Shown: positions 8,391 to 16,480 of the stretch, in pieces
Layout of the letters: each line of letters begins with the position of its first letter
Numbering within the stretch: the stretch's first letter is position 1
NCBI GenBank assembly: GCA_904396495.1
Contig: CAJFOJ010000017.1
Span: 1-62,038, forward strand
From: an uncultured Oscillospiraceae bacterium
GTDB taxonomy: Bacteria; Bacillota; Clostridia; Oscillospirales; Ruminococcaceae
Direction: 5' to 3'
Length of the DNA stretch: 62,038 nucleotides
Notes under the pieces: model-generated
The model's input: the letters and a program-made list of their open reading frames with translations, nothing else
What the model was told of the DNA's origin: nothing
Database searches by the model: none
Translations under genes and position numbers: made by a program

Positions 8391-8598
8391 AACGCAATCT
8401 CTTTACAGTAAAACAGGTTAGACGCGGGCCCTTTTACTCCGAGGGTAAAAGCCCCCTTCCCACAGCGCCGCCCTTCCTCACCGATCCAAACAGTCACCCG
8501 GCCCTCAAAGGGCGGCCGGCGAGACTGACGATATTACCCCGCCCTTTTATTCCGATGCGGCGTCTAACGCCAAATTCCAGAAAGGACATGATTCTTCC
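8391..8598 (+). other. intergenic leader before rnfC
   Basis: About 208 bp without a convincing gene. It holds a hairpin CTTTTAC...GTAAAAG (about 8430-8458) and a GC-rich stretch with GGCCGG repeats. It matches no riboswitch that I recognise. It could uncouple rnfC expression from the upstream genes. Confidence 0.4.
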
Positions 8599-9999
8599 AT
8601 GCGCAATCTCAACGGCATCCGCTTACACCACTACAAAAAATCCAAAGACCTCGCCACCGTGGAGCTGCCCCTTCCCAAGACGGTGGTCATCCCCATGCTC
8701 CAGCACATGGGCGTGGGCTGCACCCCGCTCGTCCAGGCGGGGGACACCGTCAAGGTGGGGCAGCTCATCGGCGACAGCGAAGATGCTTTTTCCGTCCCCG
8801 TCCACAGCTCGGTGGCGGGCACTGTCACCGCTGTCCAGGATTACGTCGCCTCCTCCGGTAAAACCGAAAAACAGGTGGTCATCGAGGTGGCGGACACCCA
8901 GGAAACCATCGACGCAAATCCCCACCCTGTCTCCGACCAGAAATCCTTAGTGGAGGCGGCAAGGCTCTCAGGGCTGTCGGGTTTGGGAGGCGCCGGCTTC
9001 CCCACCCACGTCAAGCTCAATTACAAGGACATCGACAGGGTGGACACCTTGGTCATCAACGGCGCCGAGTGCGAACCATATATCACCTCCGATTACCGGG
9101 AAATGCTGGAAGCGCCCGACGACATCATCGGCGGCGTCAAAGAGGTCATGCGCTGCCTCAATATCGCTAACGCCACCATCGGCATCGAGGACAATAAGCC
9201 CGACGCCATTAAGCTTTTGCGGGAAAAAGCGGGCTCGGACCACATCCATGTGGTTTCATTAAAGAGCGTCTACCCCCAGGGGGCGGAAAAGGTGATGATC
9301 TACCACGCCACCGGAAGGGTGATCGAGGAGGGGGAGATCCCCGCCGACAAAGGGGTCATCGTCCTCAACATCTCGACGGTCTCCCACCTTTATCGGTTCA
9401 TCAAAACCGGGATGCCCTTGACCCACAAACGGTTGACCGTTGACGGCAACTATGTGGAAAAACCCTGTAACGTCCGCGTCCCCATCGGAACCTCGATTGA
9501 ATACGTCCTGGACTTTGCCGGGGTGGACAAAAACAGAGCCGACAAAATCCTCATGGGCGGCCCCATGATGGGCGTCGCCGTCTACGACGTCAACACTCCC
9601 GTCATCAAAAACAACAACGCCATTTTGGTGCTCCAGGAAAAAGACAAGAAGTTTAAGGCCTCCCGCTCAGCGAGCACCCTTTCCCCCGCCGTCACCGACG
9701 GGACCGGCGATCCAAAGGACGCCGCCAAGGGCCCGGCCAGCACCGTAGTGGGAAAAGTGCTCGCTCCCCCTGTCACCGCCTGTATCCGCTGCGGCAAATG
9801 CGTCTATGTCTGCCCGGTGGAGCTGATGCCGGCGGCGCTGGAAAAGGCCTATGACAAAAAGAACGTGGAGGCGCTGAAAAAAGGGAAGGTGAACCTCTGC
9901 ATCAACTGCGGGTGCTGCTCCTATATCTGCCCCGCCCACCGCAATTTGGCCCAGAAGAACCAGTTGGCCAAGGATATGCTGAAAAAAATGAAAAATTAG
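8599..9999 (+). CDS. rnfC: Rnf electron transport complex subunit C
   Basis: Peripheral subunit that docks NADH and passes electrons within the membrane-bound ferredoxin:NAD oxidoreductase. The N-terminal barrel/biotinyl-like part includes PVHSSVAGTVTAV, and the NADH/FMN-binding region has LSGLGGAGFPTHVK. Two 4Fe-4S motifs are CIRCGKCVYVCP (from C395) and CINCGCCSYICP. Between the core and the ferredoxin domain is an unusual Ala/Ser/Thr/Pro-rich linker of about 40 residues (350-394), longer than I expect for the family. The start has AAAGGA upstream. Confidence 0.95.
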   Translation: MRNLNGIRLHHYKKSKDLATVELPLPKTVVIPMLQHMGVGCTPLVQAGDTVKVGQLIGDSEDAFSVPVHSSVAGTVTAVQDYVASSGKTEKQVVIEVADTQETIDANPHPVSDQKSLVEAARLSGLSGLGGAGFPTHVKLNYKDIDRVDTLVINGAECEPYITSDYREMLEAPDDIIGGVKEVMRCLNIANATIGIEDNKPDAIKLLREKAGSDHIHVVSLKSVYPQGAEKVMIYHATGRVIEEGEIPADKGVIVLNISTVSHLYRFIKTGMPLTHKRLTVDGNYVEKPCNVRVPIGTSIEYVLDFAGVDKNRADKILMGGPMMGVAVYDVNTPVIKNNNAILVLQEKDKKFKASRSASTLSPAVTDGTGDPKDAAKGPASTVVGKVLAPPVTACIRCGKCVYVCPVELMPAALEKAYDKKNVEALKKGKVNLCINCGCCSYICPAHRNLAQKNQLAKDMLKKMKN

Positions 10000-10065
10000 C
10001 CTGAACTGGTTTCAGGCTGTGCCGCGTCACCGCAAAAACAAATCAACAAGGAGAGATCTATCAGC

Positions 10066-11529
10066 ATGAAAGAATTGATTGTGTCGCCTTCCCCGCACAT
10101 CCGAAGCGGAAATTCCACACAAAAAATAATGCTGGACGTCATCATCGCCCTCGTTCCGGCGATGATCGCCTCGGTCATCATCTTCGGGCCCCGGGCGGCG
10201 CTGATTACCGCCGTCTGCGTGGGGAGCTGCGTTTTGCTCGAATACCTCTGCCGCCTTCTGATGAAGCGGGAGCAGACCATCTCCGACCTGAGCGCCGTCG
10301 TCACCGGCATTTTGCTCGCCATGAACCTTCCGGTCACCATCCCGCTGTGGGTGGCGATCTTCGGCTGCTTTATCGCTATTGTGGTGGCGAAGCAGCTCTT
10401 TGGCGGCATCGGACAGAACTTCGCGAACCCGGCCATCGCGGCCAGGGTCATCCTGCTCGCCTCCTTCTCCGGCTACATGACCGCCTATACCGTCCCGTTT
10501 GACCACAATGGCGTCGACGCGGTTTTGGGCGCGACCCCTCTGGCCCAGTTGGCCTCCGGTGGGGAAGTCCCCTCCCTTCTCTTCATGTTTTTAGGGGCAA
10601 AGGGCGGCTGCATCGGCGAGGTGAGCTGTGCGGCGCTGCTATTAGGCGGGATCTACTTGGTAATCCGCAAGGTCATCCGCCCCATCATCCCCCTCGTTTT
10701 TATCGGGACTGTCTTTGTGGGGAGCTTTCTGTTGGGGCAGGATCCCCTCTACCAAATCCTTTCCGGCGGCCTTTTCATCGGCGCCATCTTTATGGCCACC
10801 GACTACTCCACCTCTCCCGTCACCCGGTCGGGCAAGGCGATTTTCGCCTTTGGCTGCGGTCTGATTACCATCCTCATCCGGTTCTACGGCGGGTATCCGG
10901 AGGGGGTTTCTTTCGCGATTTTACTGATGAACATCCTCACTCCGCAAATCGACAAGGTGACCAAAAAAGTCCCCTTCGGCGCAAAACTTGAAAATCCCAA
11001 CAAACTGAAAATGAAACGGATCGTATTTTCGATCATCGGAGTGATATTGGCGGTGGGCGTCCTCATCTGGACCGGCCTTAAGCTGTTTGCCAGCGAAGGC
11101 TACTCCAAGGCGGAGCTCACAGAATACGCCTCCGCCGCTTTACCGGAGGCGGACAGTCTAAAACTCGTCAAGGTATCCTCCGACGACGAGCAGCTCCTCT
11201 ACGCCTACAAAGCGCAAAACGGCGCCGGAGCGGCCTTGGTCGTCACCGCAGTGGGTTACAACGAAAAAGAGCCCATGACTATGATGGTGGGGTTTGACCC
11301 GGACGGGGTCATTCAGGGGGTAACGGTCATCGACCACCACGAAACCGAGGGCATCGGCTCCAAAGTTGTCACCGACGAGGCCTTCCTGTCCCAGTTTGTG
11401 GGAAAAACCGCCGGTGATTTGAGTATCGACGCGGTGGCCGGCGCCACCTTCACATCCGATGGAGTGGTAAGCGGCTGCCAAAAGGCGGCGGAGCTGTTTG
11501 CCTCCCTGCAATCGGAAATTTTGGGTTAA
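10066..11529 (+). CDS. rnfD: RnfD fused to a C-terminal FMN-binding domain
   Basis: Residues 1 to about 310 are a complete RnfD: a multi-span membrane protein with the flavinylation motif LGATPL (Thr157) and ATDYSTSPVTRSGKA. Normal RnfD ends about there. This 487-residue protein continues through an extra membrane helix (about 318-340) into an RnfG-like FMN-binding domain with VAGATFTS (Thr461). That domain closely resembles the neighbouring RnfG, for example MMVGFDPDGVIQGV against MMVGLNPDGVIQGV. The subunit could thus carry two covalent FMNs. There is no sign of frameshift at the junction. Confidence 0.93.
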   Translation: MKELIVSPSPHIRSGNSTQKIMLDVIIALVPAMIASVIIFGPRAALITAVCVGSCVLLEYLCRLLMKREQTISDLSAVVTGILLAMNLPVTIPLWVAIFGCFIAIVVAKQLFGGIGQNFANPAIAARVILLASFSGYMTAYTVPFDHNGVDAVLGATPLAQLASGGEVPSLLFMFLGAKGGCIGEVSCAALLLGGIYLVIRKVIRPIIPLVFIGTVFVGSFLLGQDPLYQILSGGLFIGAIFMATDYSTSPVTRSGKAIFAFGCGLITILIRFYGGYPEGVSFAILLMNILTPQIDKVTKKVPFGAKLENPNKLKMKRIVFSIIGVILAVGVLIWTGLKLFASEGYSKAELTEYASAALPEADSLKLVKVSSDDEQLLYAYKAQNGAGAALVVTAVGYNEKEPMTMMVGFDPDGVIQGVTVIDHHETEGIGSKVVTDEAFLSQFVGKTAGDLSIDAVAGATFTSDGVVSGCQKAAELFASLQSEILG

Positions 11530-11544
11530 GAGGAGGGACGCAAG

Positions 11545-12096
11545 GTGAAAATATGGCATGAAATCGTCAAACCAACACTGGTTTTAGTTGTCGTCTGCGC
11601 CGTCGTCTCCGGGGCCCTCGCTTTGACCTACAACCTGACCGGCGTCGCCGAGCTGGGAAGCGGCTACAGTTCCGAAGAGCTGGCGACCTTCTCCGCCAAA
11701 GCCCTGCCGGATGCGGATCAATTGACCGCCGTCAAGGTCTCCACCGAAGACGAGGCCCTCTTAAACGTCTACAAAGCGGAGAACGGGGCCGGCATGGCCA
11801 TCGTGTTGAACTCCAAGGGCTACAGCTCCGACGGCATCACCATGATGGTGGGACTAAACCCCGACGGGGTCATCCAGGGCGTGTACATCATCGCCCAGAC
11901 CGAAACCCCCGGCATCGGCGACAAGGTGGCCAACAACGAATCCGACTACCTTGAGAAGTTCGTCGGAAACACCCAAGGACAGATCAATCCCGATACTGTA
12001 GCAGGAGCCACCAAGACCTCCAACGGTATCATCAACGGCTGCACAAAAGCGACCGAGCTTTTTGAACAATTGAAAGGGGAGGTGTTGGGCGCATGA
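11545..12096 (+). CDS. rnfG: Rnf electron transport complex subunit G
   Basis: A 183-residue protein with one N-terminal membrane helix (about 9-30) and an extracytoplasmic FMN-binding domain. VAGATKTS holds Thr156, the expected covalent FMN site set by ApbE. It starts at GTG with an AGGAGGG ribosome site and overlaps rnfE by 4 bp. The domain is paralogous to the C-terminal domain of the preceding RnfD fusion. Confidence 0.94.
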   Translation: MKIWHEIVKPTLVLVVVCAVVSGALALTYNLTGVAELGSGYSSEELATFSAKALPDADQLTAVKVSTEDEALLNVYKAENGAGMAIVLNSKGYSSDGITMMVGLNPDGVIQGVYIIAQTETPGIGDKVANNESDYLEKFVGNTQGQINPDTVAGATKTSNGIINGCTKATELFEQLKGEVLGA

Positions 12097-12752
12097 GCTG
12101 GCTCAAAGAATTCTATAAAGGCATTTTAAAGGAAAACCCGGTGCTGGTCATGCTGCTGGGGACCTGTCCCACGCTAGCCGTGACCACCATGGCCTTCAAC
12201 GGCATCGGCATGGGGCTGGCCACCACCTTTGTCCTCCTGGGGTCCAGTATTGTCATCTCCCTTTTGAAAAAGGTCATCCCCAACCAGGTCAGGCTCCCCG
12301 CATTCATCGTCATCATCGCGGGATTTGTCACCATTGTGGGATTTTTGCTGCAAGTTTACCTCCCCGACCTGTACGGGGCGCTGGGGGTATTCCTGTCCCT
12401 CATCACGGTTAACTGTATCATCCTGGGCCGCGCCGAGGCTTTTGCCAGCAAAAACTCGGTGGGAAAATCCATTGCAGACGCCCTGGGGATGGGATTGGGC
12501 TTTACCTTGGCCCTCTTCCTCATGGGCTCCATCCGCGAAATTTTGGGGCAGAACACCTGGTTTGGCATCGACGTCTCCTTCGGGGTGCTGGAGCCCATTG
12601 GCCTCTTCACCTCCCCCGCCGGCGGATTTATGGTGTTCGGCCTCTTAGTGGCCATCGCCAACAAGCTCTCCGGCTACAAAATTTCCAAGAAAAAAGGCTG
12701 TGGGGGCTGCCCGTCCAGAGGCGCTTGCCACGGGGAAGGAGAGGTACAGTAA
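12093..12752 (+). CDS. rnfE: Rnf electron transport complex subunit E
   Basis: A 219-residue integral membrane subunit with about six helices, including GTCPTLAVTTMAFNGIGMG and the Cys-containing TVNCIILGRAEAFA that, with RnfA, is known to hold a membrane-embedded Fe-S centre. The C-terminus has a Cys-rich tail KKGCGGCPSRGACHG (about residues 203-214). The start codon overlaps the rnfG stop as ATGA. Confidence 0.96.
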   Translation: MSWLKEFYKGILKENPVLVMLLGTCPTLAVTTMAFNGIGMGLATTFVLLGSSIVISLLKKVIPNQVRLPAFIVIIAGFVTIVGFLLQVYLPDLYGALGVFLSLITVNCIILGRAEAFASKNSVGKSIADALGMGLGFTLALFLMGSIREILGQNTWFGIDVSFGVLEPIGLFTSPAGGFMVFGLLVAIANKLSGYKISKKKGCGGCPSRGACHGEGEVQ

Positions 12753-13343
12753 ATGAAAGAGATCTTCGCGATTTTAGTCAGCGCCATTTTGGTTGACAAC
12801 TTCGTCCTGTCGAAGTTTATGGGGATCTGCCCCTTCATCGGCGTTTCCAAGAAGACCAGCTCCGCCATGGGGATGAGCGTGGCCGTCACCTTCGTCATGG
12901 TCATGTCCACCGCCCTCACCTACCCCATTTACACCTACGTTCTGGCTCCCAATGGGCTGGAGTATCTGCAAACCATGGCCTTTATCCTGGTCATCGCCCT
13001 GTTTGTCCAACTAGTGGAAATCGTCATTAAGCGGTTTATGCCCCCGCTGTACAAGGCGTTGGGCATCTACCTGCCGCTGATCACCACCAACTGCGCCGTC
13101 TTAGGCGTCACCATCCTAAACATCGACAACGAGTACAACTTTGGCCAGAGCCTTGTCAACGCATTGGGCGCAGGCATCGGCTTTACGGTGGCGCTGCTGC
13201 TGTTTTCCGGCGTGCGGGAACGCATCGATAACGCCGACGTCCCCAAGATGTTCAAAGGGGTACCGGCTGCCCTAGTCGCCGCCGGTATCGTGGCCGCCTC
13301 CTTTATGGGATTTTCCGGCCTGGTGGAAAACCTTTTCCAGTAA
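12753..13343 (+). CDS. rnfA: Rnf electron transport complex subunit A
   Basis: A 196-residue six-helix membrane protein, homologous to RnfE in inverted topology. It contains KFMGICPFIGVSKK and the Cys-bearing TTNCAVLGVTILN expected to ligate the intramembrane Fe-S cluster with RnfE. It begins directly after the rnfE stop. Confidence 0.96.
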   Translation: MKEIFAILVSAILVDNFVLSKFMGICPFIGVSKKTSSAMGMSVAVTFVMVMSTALTYPIYTYVLAPNGLEYLQTMAFILVIALFVQLVEIVIKRFMPPLYKALGIYLPLITTNCAVLGVTILNIDNEYNFGQSLVNALGAGIGFTVALLLFSGVRERIDNADVPKMFKGVPAALVAAGIVAASFMGFSGLVENLFQ

Positions 13344-13413
13344 ATTGATTCAGAAACCCTCTCACCAAGGGCAGCTTTGCCCGAGGCAAATTGCCAGATA
13401 GGAGTTATTGACC

Positions 13414-14199
13414 ATGGAATATACCCTTCCCATTCTGCTTTTTGTGGCGCTTGGCCTAGTGGCAGGCATTCTGCTTTCGATTTTTTCGAAGGTCTTCGCC
13501 GTCAAGCAGGATCAGCGCGTCTATGACATCAAGGACAGCCTGCCCAACGCCAACTGCGGCGCCTGCGGCTATTCCGGCTGCGAGGCCTACGCCAACGCCA
13601 TCGTAAAGGAGGGCGCCAAAACCAACCTCTGTATCCCCGGAGGCGACAAGGTTTCCCGGAAAATCAGCGAGATCATGGGAACCTCCTTTGAGGACGTGGC
13701 GGAGAAAAAGGCCACCGTCCGCTGCAACGGCAAATGCGGCGCCGTCAAGGATAAGTATATCTACTCGGGCGCCATGACCTGCGCCGGCTCCAACATGCTT
13801 TACAGCGGTAAAAAGGAGTGCACTGCGGGATGCCTGGGGTTGGGCGACTGCGTCAAAGCCTGCAAATTCGAGGCCATTGAAATCATCGACGGGGTGGCGG
13901 TCATCAACCGGGACAAATGCACCGGCTGCGGCATGTGTGAAGAAGCCTGCCCCCACGATCTCATCGGCGTGTTTGACGAGGATCAGACGGTGGAGGTCGT
14001 CTGCTCCAGCCACTTTAACGCAAAGGAGACCATCAGGATTTGCAAAAACGGCTGCATCGCCTGCCGAAAATGCGAAAAAACCTGCCCGCATGACGCAATT
14101 CACGTCATCGACAACCACGCCTTTATCGACCACGACAAATGTACCGCCTGCGGCGAATGCGTGGAGGTTTGCCCTCGCAATTGTATCCACCGGCTGTAA
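13414..14199 (+). CDS. rnfB: Rnf electron transport complex subunit B (ferredoxin-type)
   Basis: A 261-residue electron-entry subunit that accepts electrons from reduced ferredoxin. It has an N-terminal membrane anchor (about 4-24), a four-Cys motif beginning NCGACGYSGC, and several 4Fe-4S motifs: GCLGLGDCVKACKF, CTGCGMCEEACP, CIACRKCEKTCP and CTACGECVEVCP. ATG 13414 is chosen because AGGAG is 9 nt upstream; a TTG at 13408 lies only 3 nt after it. Last gene of the Rnf operon, followed by a strong terminator. Confidence 0.96.
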   Translation: MEYTLPILLFVALGLVAGILLSIFSKVFAVKQDQRVYDIKDSLPNANCGACGYSGCEAYANAIVKEGAKTNLCIPGGDKVSRKISEIMGTSFEDVAEKKATVRCNGKCGAVKDKYIYSGAMTCAGSNMLYSGKKECTAGCLGLGDCVKACKFEAIEIIDGVAVINRDKCTGCGMCEEACPHDLIGVFDEDQTVEVVCSSHFNAKETIRICKNGCIACRKCEKTCPHDAIHVIDNHAFIDHDKCTACGECVEVCPRNCIHRL

Positions 14200-14221
14200 G
14201 GCGTAAAAATTCCAAAAATTG

Positions 14222-14266
14222 GGAGCAAGGCATACAAGGAGTATGCTTTGCTCCATTTTTCGTTTT
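14222..14266 (+). terminator. terminator of the rnf operon
   Basis: GGAGCAAGGCATA (14222-14234) pairs with TATGCTTTGCTCC (14242-14254) with one wobble, followed by a T-rich run. Confidence 0.92.
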
Positions 14267-14458
14267 GGGAAAAACTGTCAGCACAAAAAGGCGCTAATCG
14301 CCTGGCATTTTCTTACAATCGACATAAAATGTTCATATTTTATTGATAAGATAATGAAGATAATTGAACTAATCACTCGTTTGGTTTATCAGAAAGGAAT
14401 TGTACGACCTAAATTCCAACTATAACAATTGCCTTTTGGTCGCAAAAGGAGTGAAAAT

Positions 14459-16225
14459 ATGCAGAAATTAAAAAACAGTCCTTTCTTTCGTTCCAAGAAA
14501 ACCCACTTTCTATTTTTATTTTTCTTCCCGATCTTCATTTGTGCCATCACGGAACTGGGGCAGATGCAGAGTGTCAGCGAACTTTTAAATTTTACTCTGA
14601 CCCGATTTGGCATCATGGTATTCAGTACCCTGCTTATCACAGCGATTTTCTGGTTTGTAAACTTTCTTTGCAAGCGGGCCTGGATCGGCGGCCTGATTAC
14701 AGCGACCCTGTTCTACGCCTTTTCCTGTATTGAATACTACAAGTACTTTATTTCCGGTGCCCATTTTTTGTTCAGCGATTTGGCTATGACCAAAAATGTG
14801 GCGGATCTAACCCAGTTTACGCGGCTGCACTTTAACCCGCTGCTAGTCCTGTCGTTTTTCCTCATCGCCGCATATATTTTGTGCCTGTGGCTCTGCGACG
14901 TGAGAATCGAACGGAAATTTCCCATCCGCGGTGCCATTTCCGTTTTAATTGGTCTGACGACGACAGTGTGCCTCACCGTTCCCGCACTGTTTGTCCCTGT
15001 CTGCACTGTCTTCGGCATCGACAACACCTACAGCTACAACGCTTTTTCTGATGAAAAACGCTTTGAAAATAACAACCTTATCACTAATTTCGCGGTTTCC
15101 ATCAACCAGCAGGTAACGAGCAAGGTGGAGGAACCCCAGGATTATTGCGAAGAACTGGTGGACAGCATGTTGGACGACGCCGAACCGGTTTCGGAAAGCG
15201 AAGTGGTAAAACCCAATATCGTCTTTATTATGTCGGAATCCTTTGGCGATTTCAGGCAGTTGGAAGGGATGGAAGTCCCGGAGGGCGTGTACGACAAGTT
15301 TGACGAAATCAAAAAGGAAACTTTCTCCGGACAGGCCATCGTTCCCACCTTTGGGGGCAACACTGTCCGCACCGAGTTTGAGCTGATGTTTGGATTGCCG
15401 GTCAAATCCTTAAACAACGCCACCATCCCTCATTCCCTGCTCCCTGAAAACGTGGAACAGGACACCTTTGCTCAGATGTACAAAAAGCAAGGGTACAGCA
15501 CCACCTACATCCACCCCTTTAGCTCCAGCTTCTACGGCCGTGAGGACGTCTACAGCGAATACGGCTTTGACCGGCTTTTGTTCATCGACGATTTGACCGT
15601 CGAGGTAAACAAGCTGCGCGACTATGTGGACGACGATACCGTCTACCGTCAGGCAGAACAGGTAATGGCCGAAACCGAAGGCCCTGATTACATTTATATT
15701 ACCACCATGCAAAACCATCAACCCTACGGCAGCGACGATGACACCGAAGTGGGCGTATACTTCAAGGGAATCCAGCGGTCTTGTGAAGAGCTTCAGGAGT
15801 TTTTAAACCGGCTCAAAAAGTCCAAAGAGCCGACCATCGTTTTCTTTATGGGCGACCACTTCCCCTTCTTCAGCCCGGAGAGCAACATCTATACTGACTT
15901 AGGCATCACTGCCGACAACTGTGAAATCCTCTACAGCCAGACCTATCTCATTTGGAACAACTACGGCCTTACAACAGAGGGCCTTCCCAAAGAGGACGTC
16001 TCGGCATTTTACCTGCCACACATCGTCTACCGTCAGGCAGGGCTCCCGGCCAACGAGTTCAACGAGACGATCTTAAACGTCATGGACGAAGAGCCGATCT
16101 ATTCGGTTGCCTCCCCCAATGAAAACAATTCGAAACTTTTGGACACCATCACCTATGACCGAACCATCGGCAACGGCTATTCCGACGAAGAAGTGGCAAA
16201 ACCTTTTTCCCGCAATTCTGAATAA
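14459..16225 (+). CDS. LTA synthase-like sulfatase-domain membrane protein
   Basis: A 588-residue protein of the LtaS/OPG-type family that transfers glycerol phosphate or a similar group to cell-surface polymers. Five N-terminal membrane helices lie in about residues 15-185. The extracellular sulfatase domain follows: PNIVFIMSESFGDF (metal Glu), GGNTVRTEFE with the probable catalytic Thr, and MGDHFPFF with metal Asp/His. ATG 14459 has AAGGAG 7 nt upstream. It stands as a single-gene unit with its own terminator. The exact polymer cannot be told. Confidence 0.88.
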   Translation: MQKLKNSPFFRSKKTHFLFLFFFPIFICAITELGQMQSVSELLNFTLTRFGIMVFSTLLITAIFWFVNFLCKRAWIGGLITATLFYAFSCIEYYKYFISGAHFLFSDLAMTKNVADLTQFTRLHFNPLLVLSFFLIAAYILCLWLCDVRIERKFPIRGAISVLIGLTTTVCLTVPALFVPVCTVFGIDNTYSYNAFSDEKRFENNNLITNFAVSINQQVTSKVEEPQDYCEELVDSMLDDAEPVSESEVVKPNIVFIMSESFGDFRQLEGMEVPEGVYDKFDEIKKETFSGQAIVPTFGGNTVRTEFELMFGLPVKSLNNATIPHSLLPENVEQDTFAQMYKKQGYSTTYIHPFSSSFYGREDVYSEYGFDRLLFIDDLTVEVNKLRDYVDDDTVYRQAEQVMAETEGPDYIYITTMQNHQPYGSDDDTEVGVYFKGIQRSCEELQEFLNRLKKSKEPTIVFFMGDHFPFFSPESNIYTDLGITADNCEILYSQTYLIWNNYGLTTEGLPKEDVSAFYLPHIVYRQAGLPANEFNETILNVMDEEPIYSVASPNENNSKLLDTITYDRTIGNGYSDEEVAKPFSRNSE

Positions 16226-16256
16226 AGGTATGGACGGATAACTCGTCCACTATCAC

Positions 16257-16297
16257 AACCGGCCTGTCTGATAAAAGACAGGCCGGTTTGTTTTTTT
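16257..16297 (+). terminator. terminator of the sulfatase gene
   Basis: A perfect 13-bp stem AACCGGCCTGTCT / AGACAGGCCGGTT with a GATAAA loop, followed by a T-run. Confidence 0.95.
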
Positions 16298-16409
16298 CGG
16301 AATGTGCGTCCAATTTACCGCATATTCATGTTGCAGGCGGGAGCTTTTCACAGGCCTTTAAATTTTTTGGGGCTTTTCCATTGCCCCGGTCTATTTTGTC
16401 CGCATCCCG

Positions 16410-16417
16410 CATACCAT
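16410..16417 (+). promoter_or_regulatory. possible sigma-E -10 element
   Basis: CATACCAT resembles the sporulation sigma-E -10 (CATACAAT-like) 64 bp before a spore-coat-type gene, but no good -35 element is visible. Weak suggestion only. Confidence 0.25.
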
Positions 16418-16480
16418 TAGATAGAAAATTACCATCGTTGCGCCCTCTCCACCGCGAGGACAAAACCGAAAGGAATGATT

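Noticed and set aside
8391..8598. Possible riboswitch before rnfC
   Set aside because: It contains a hairpin and GC-rich sequence but none of the conserved cores I know.
10000..10065. Terminator between rnfC and rnfD
   Set aside because: AGCCTGAA/TTCAGGCT forms an 8-bp stem but has no T-run and lies inside the operon; probably a minor processing hairpin.
14267..14458. Sigma-A promoter for the sulfatase gene
   Set aside because: Several TATAAT-like hexamers exist, but none has a matching -35 at proper spacing.
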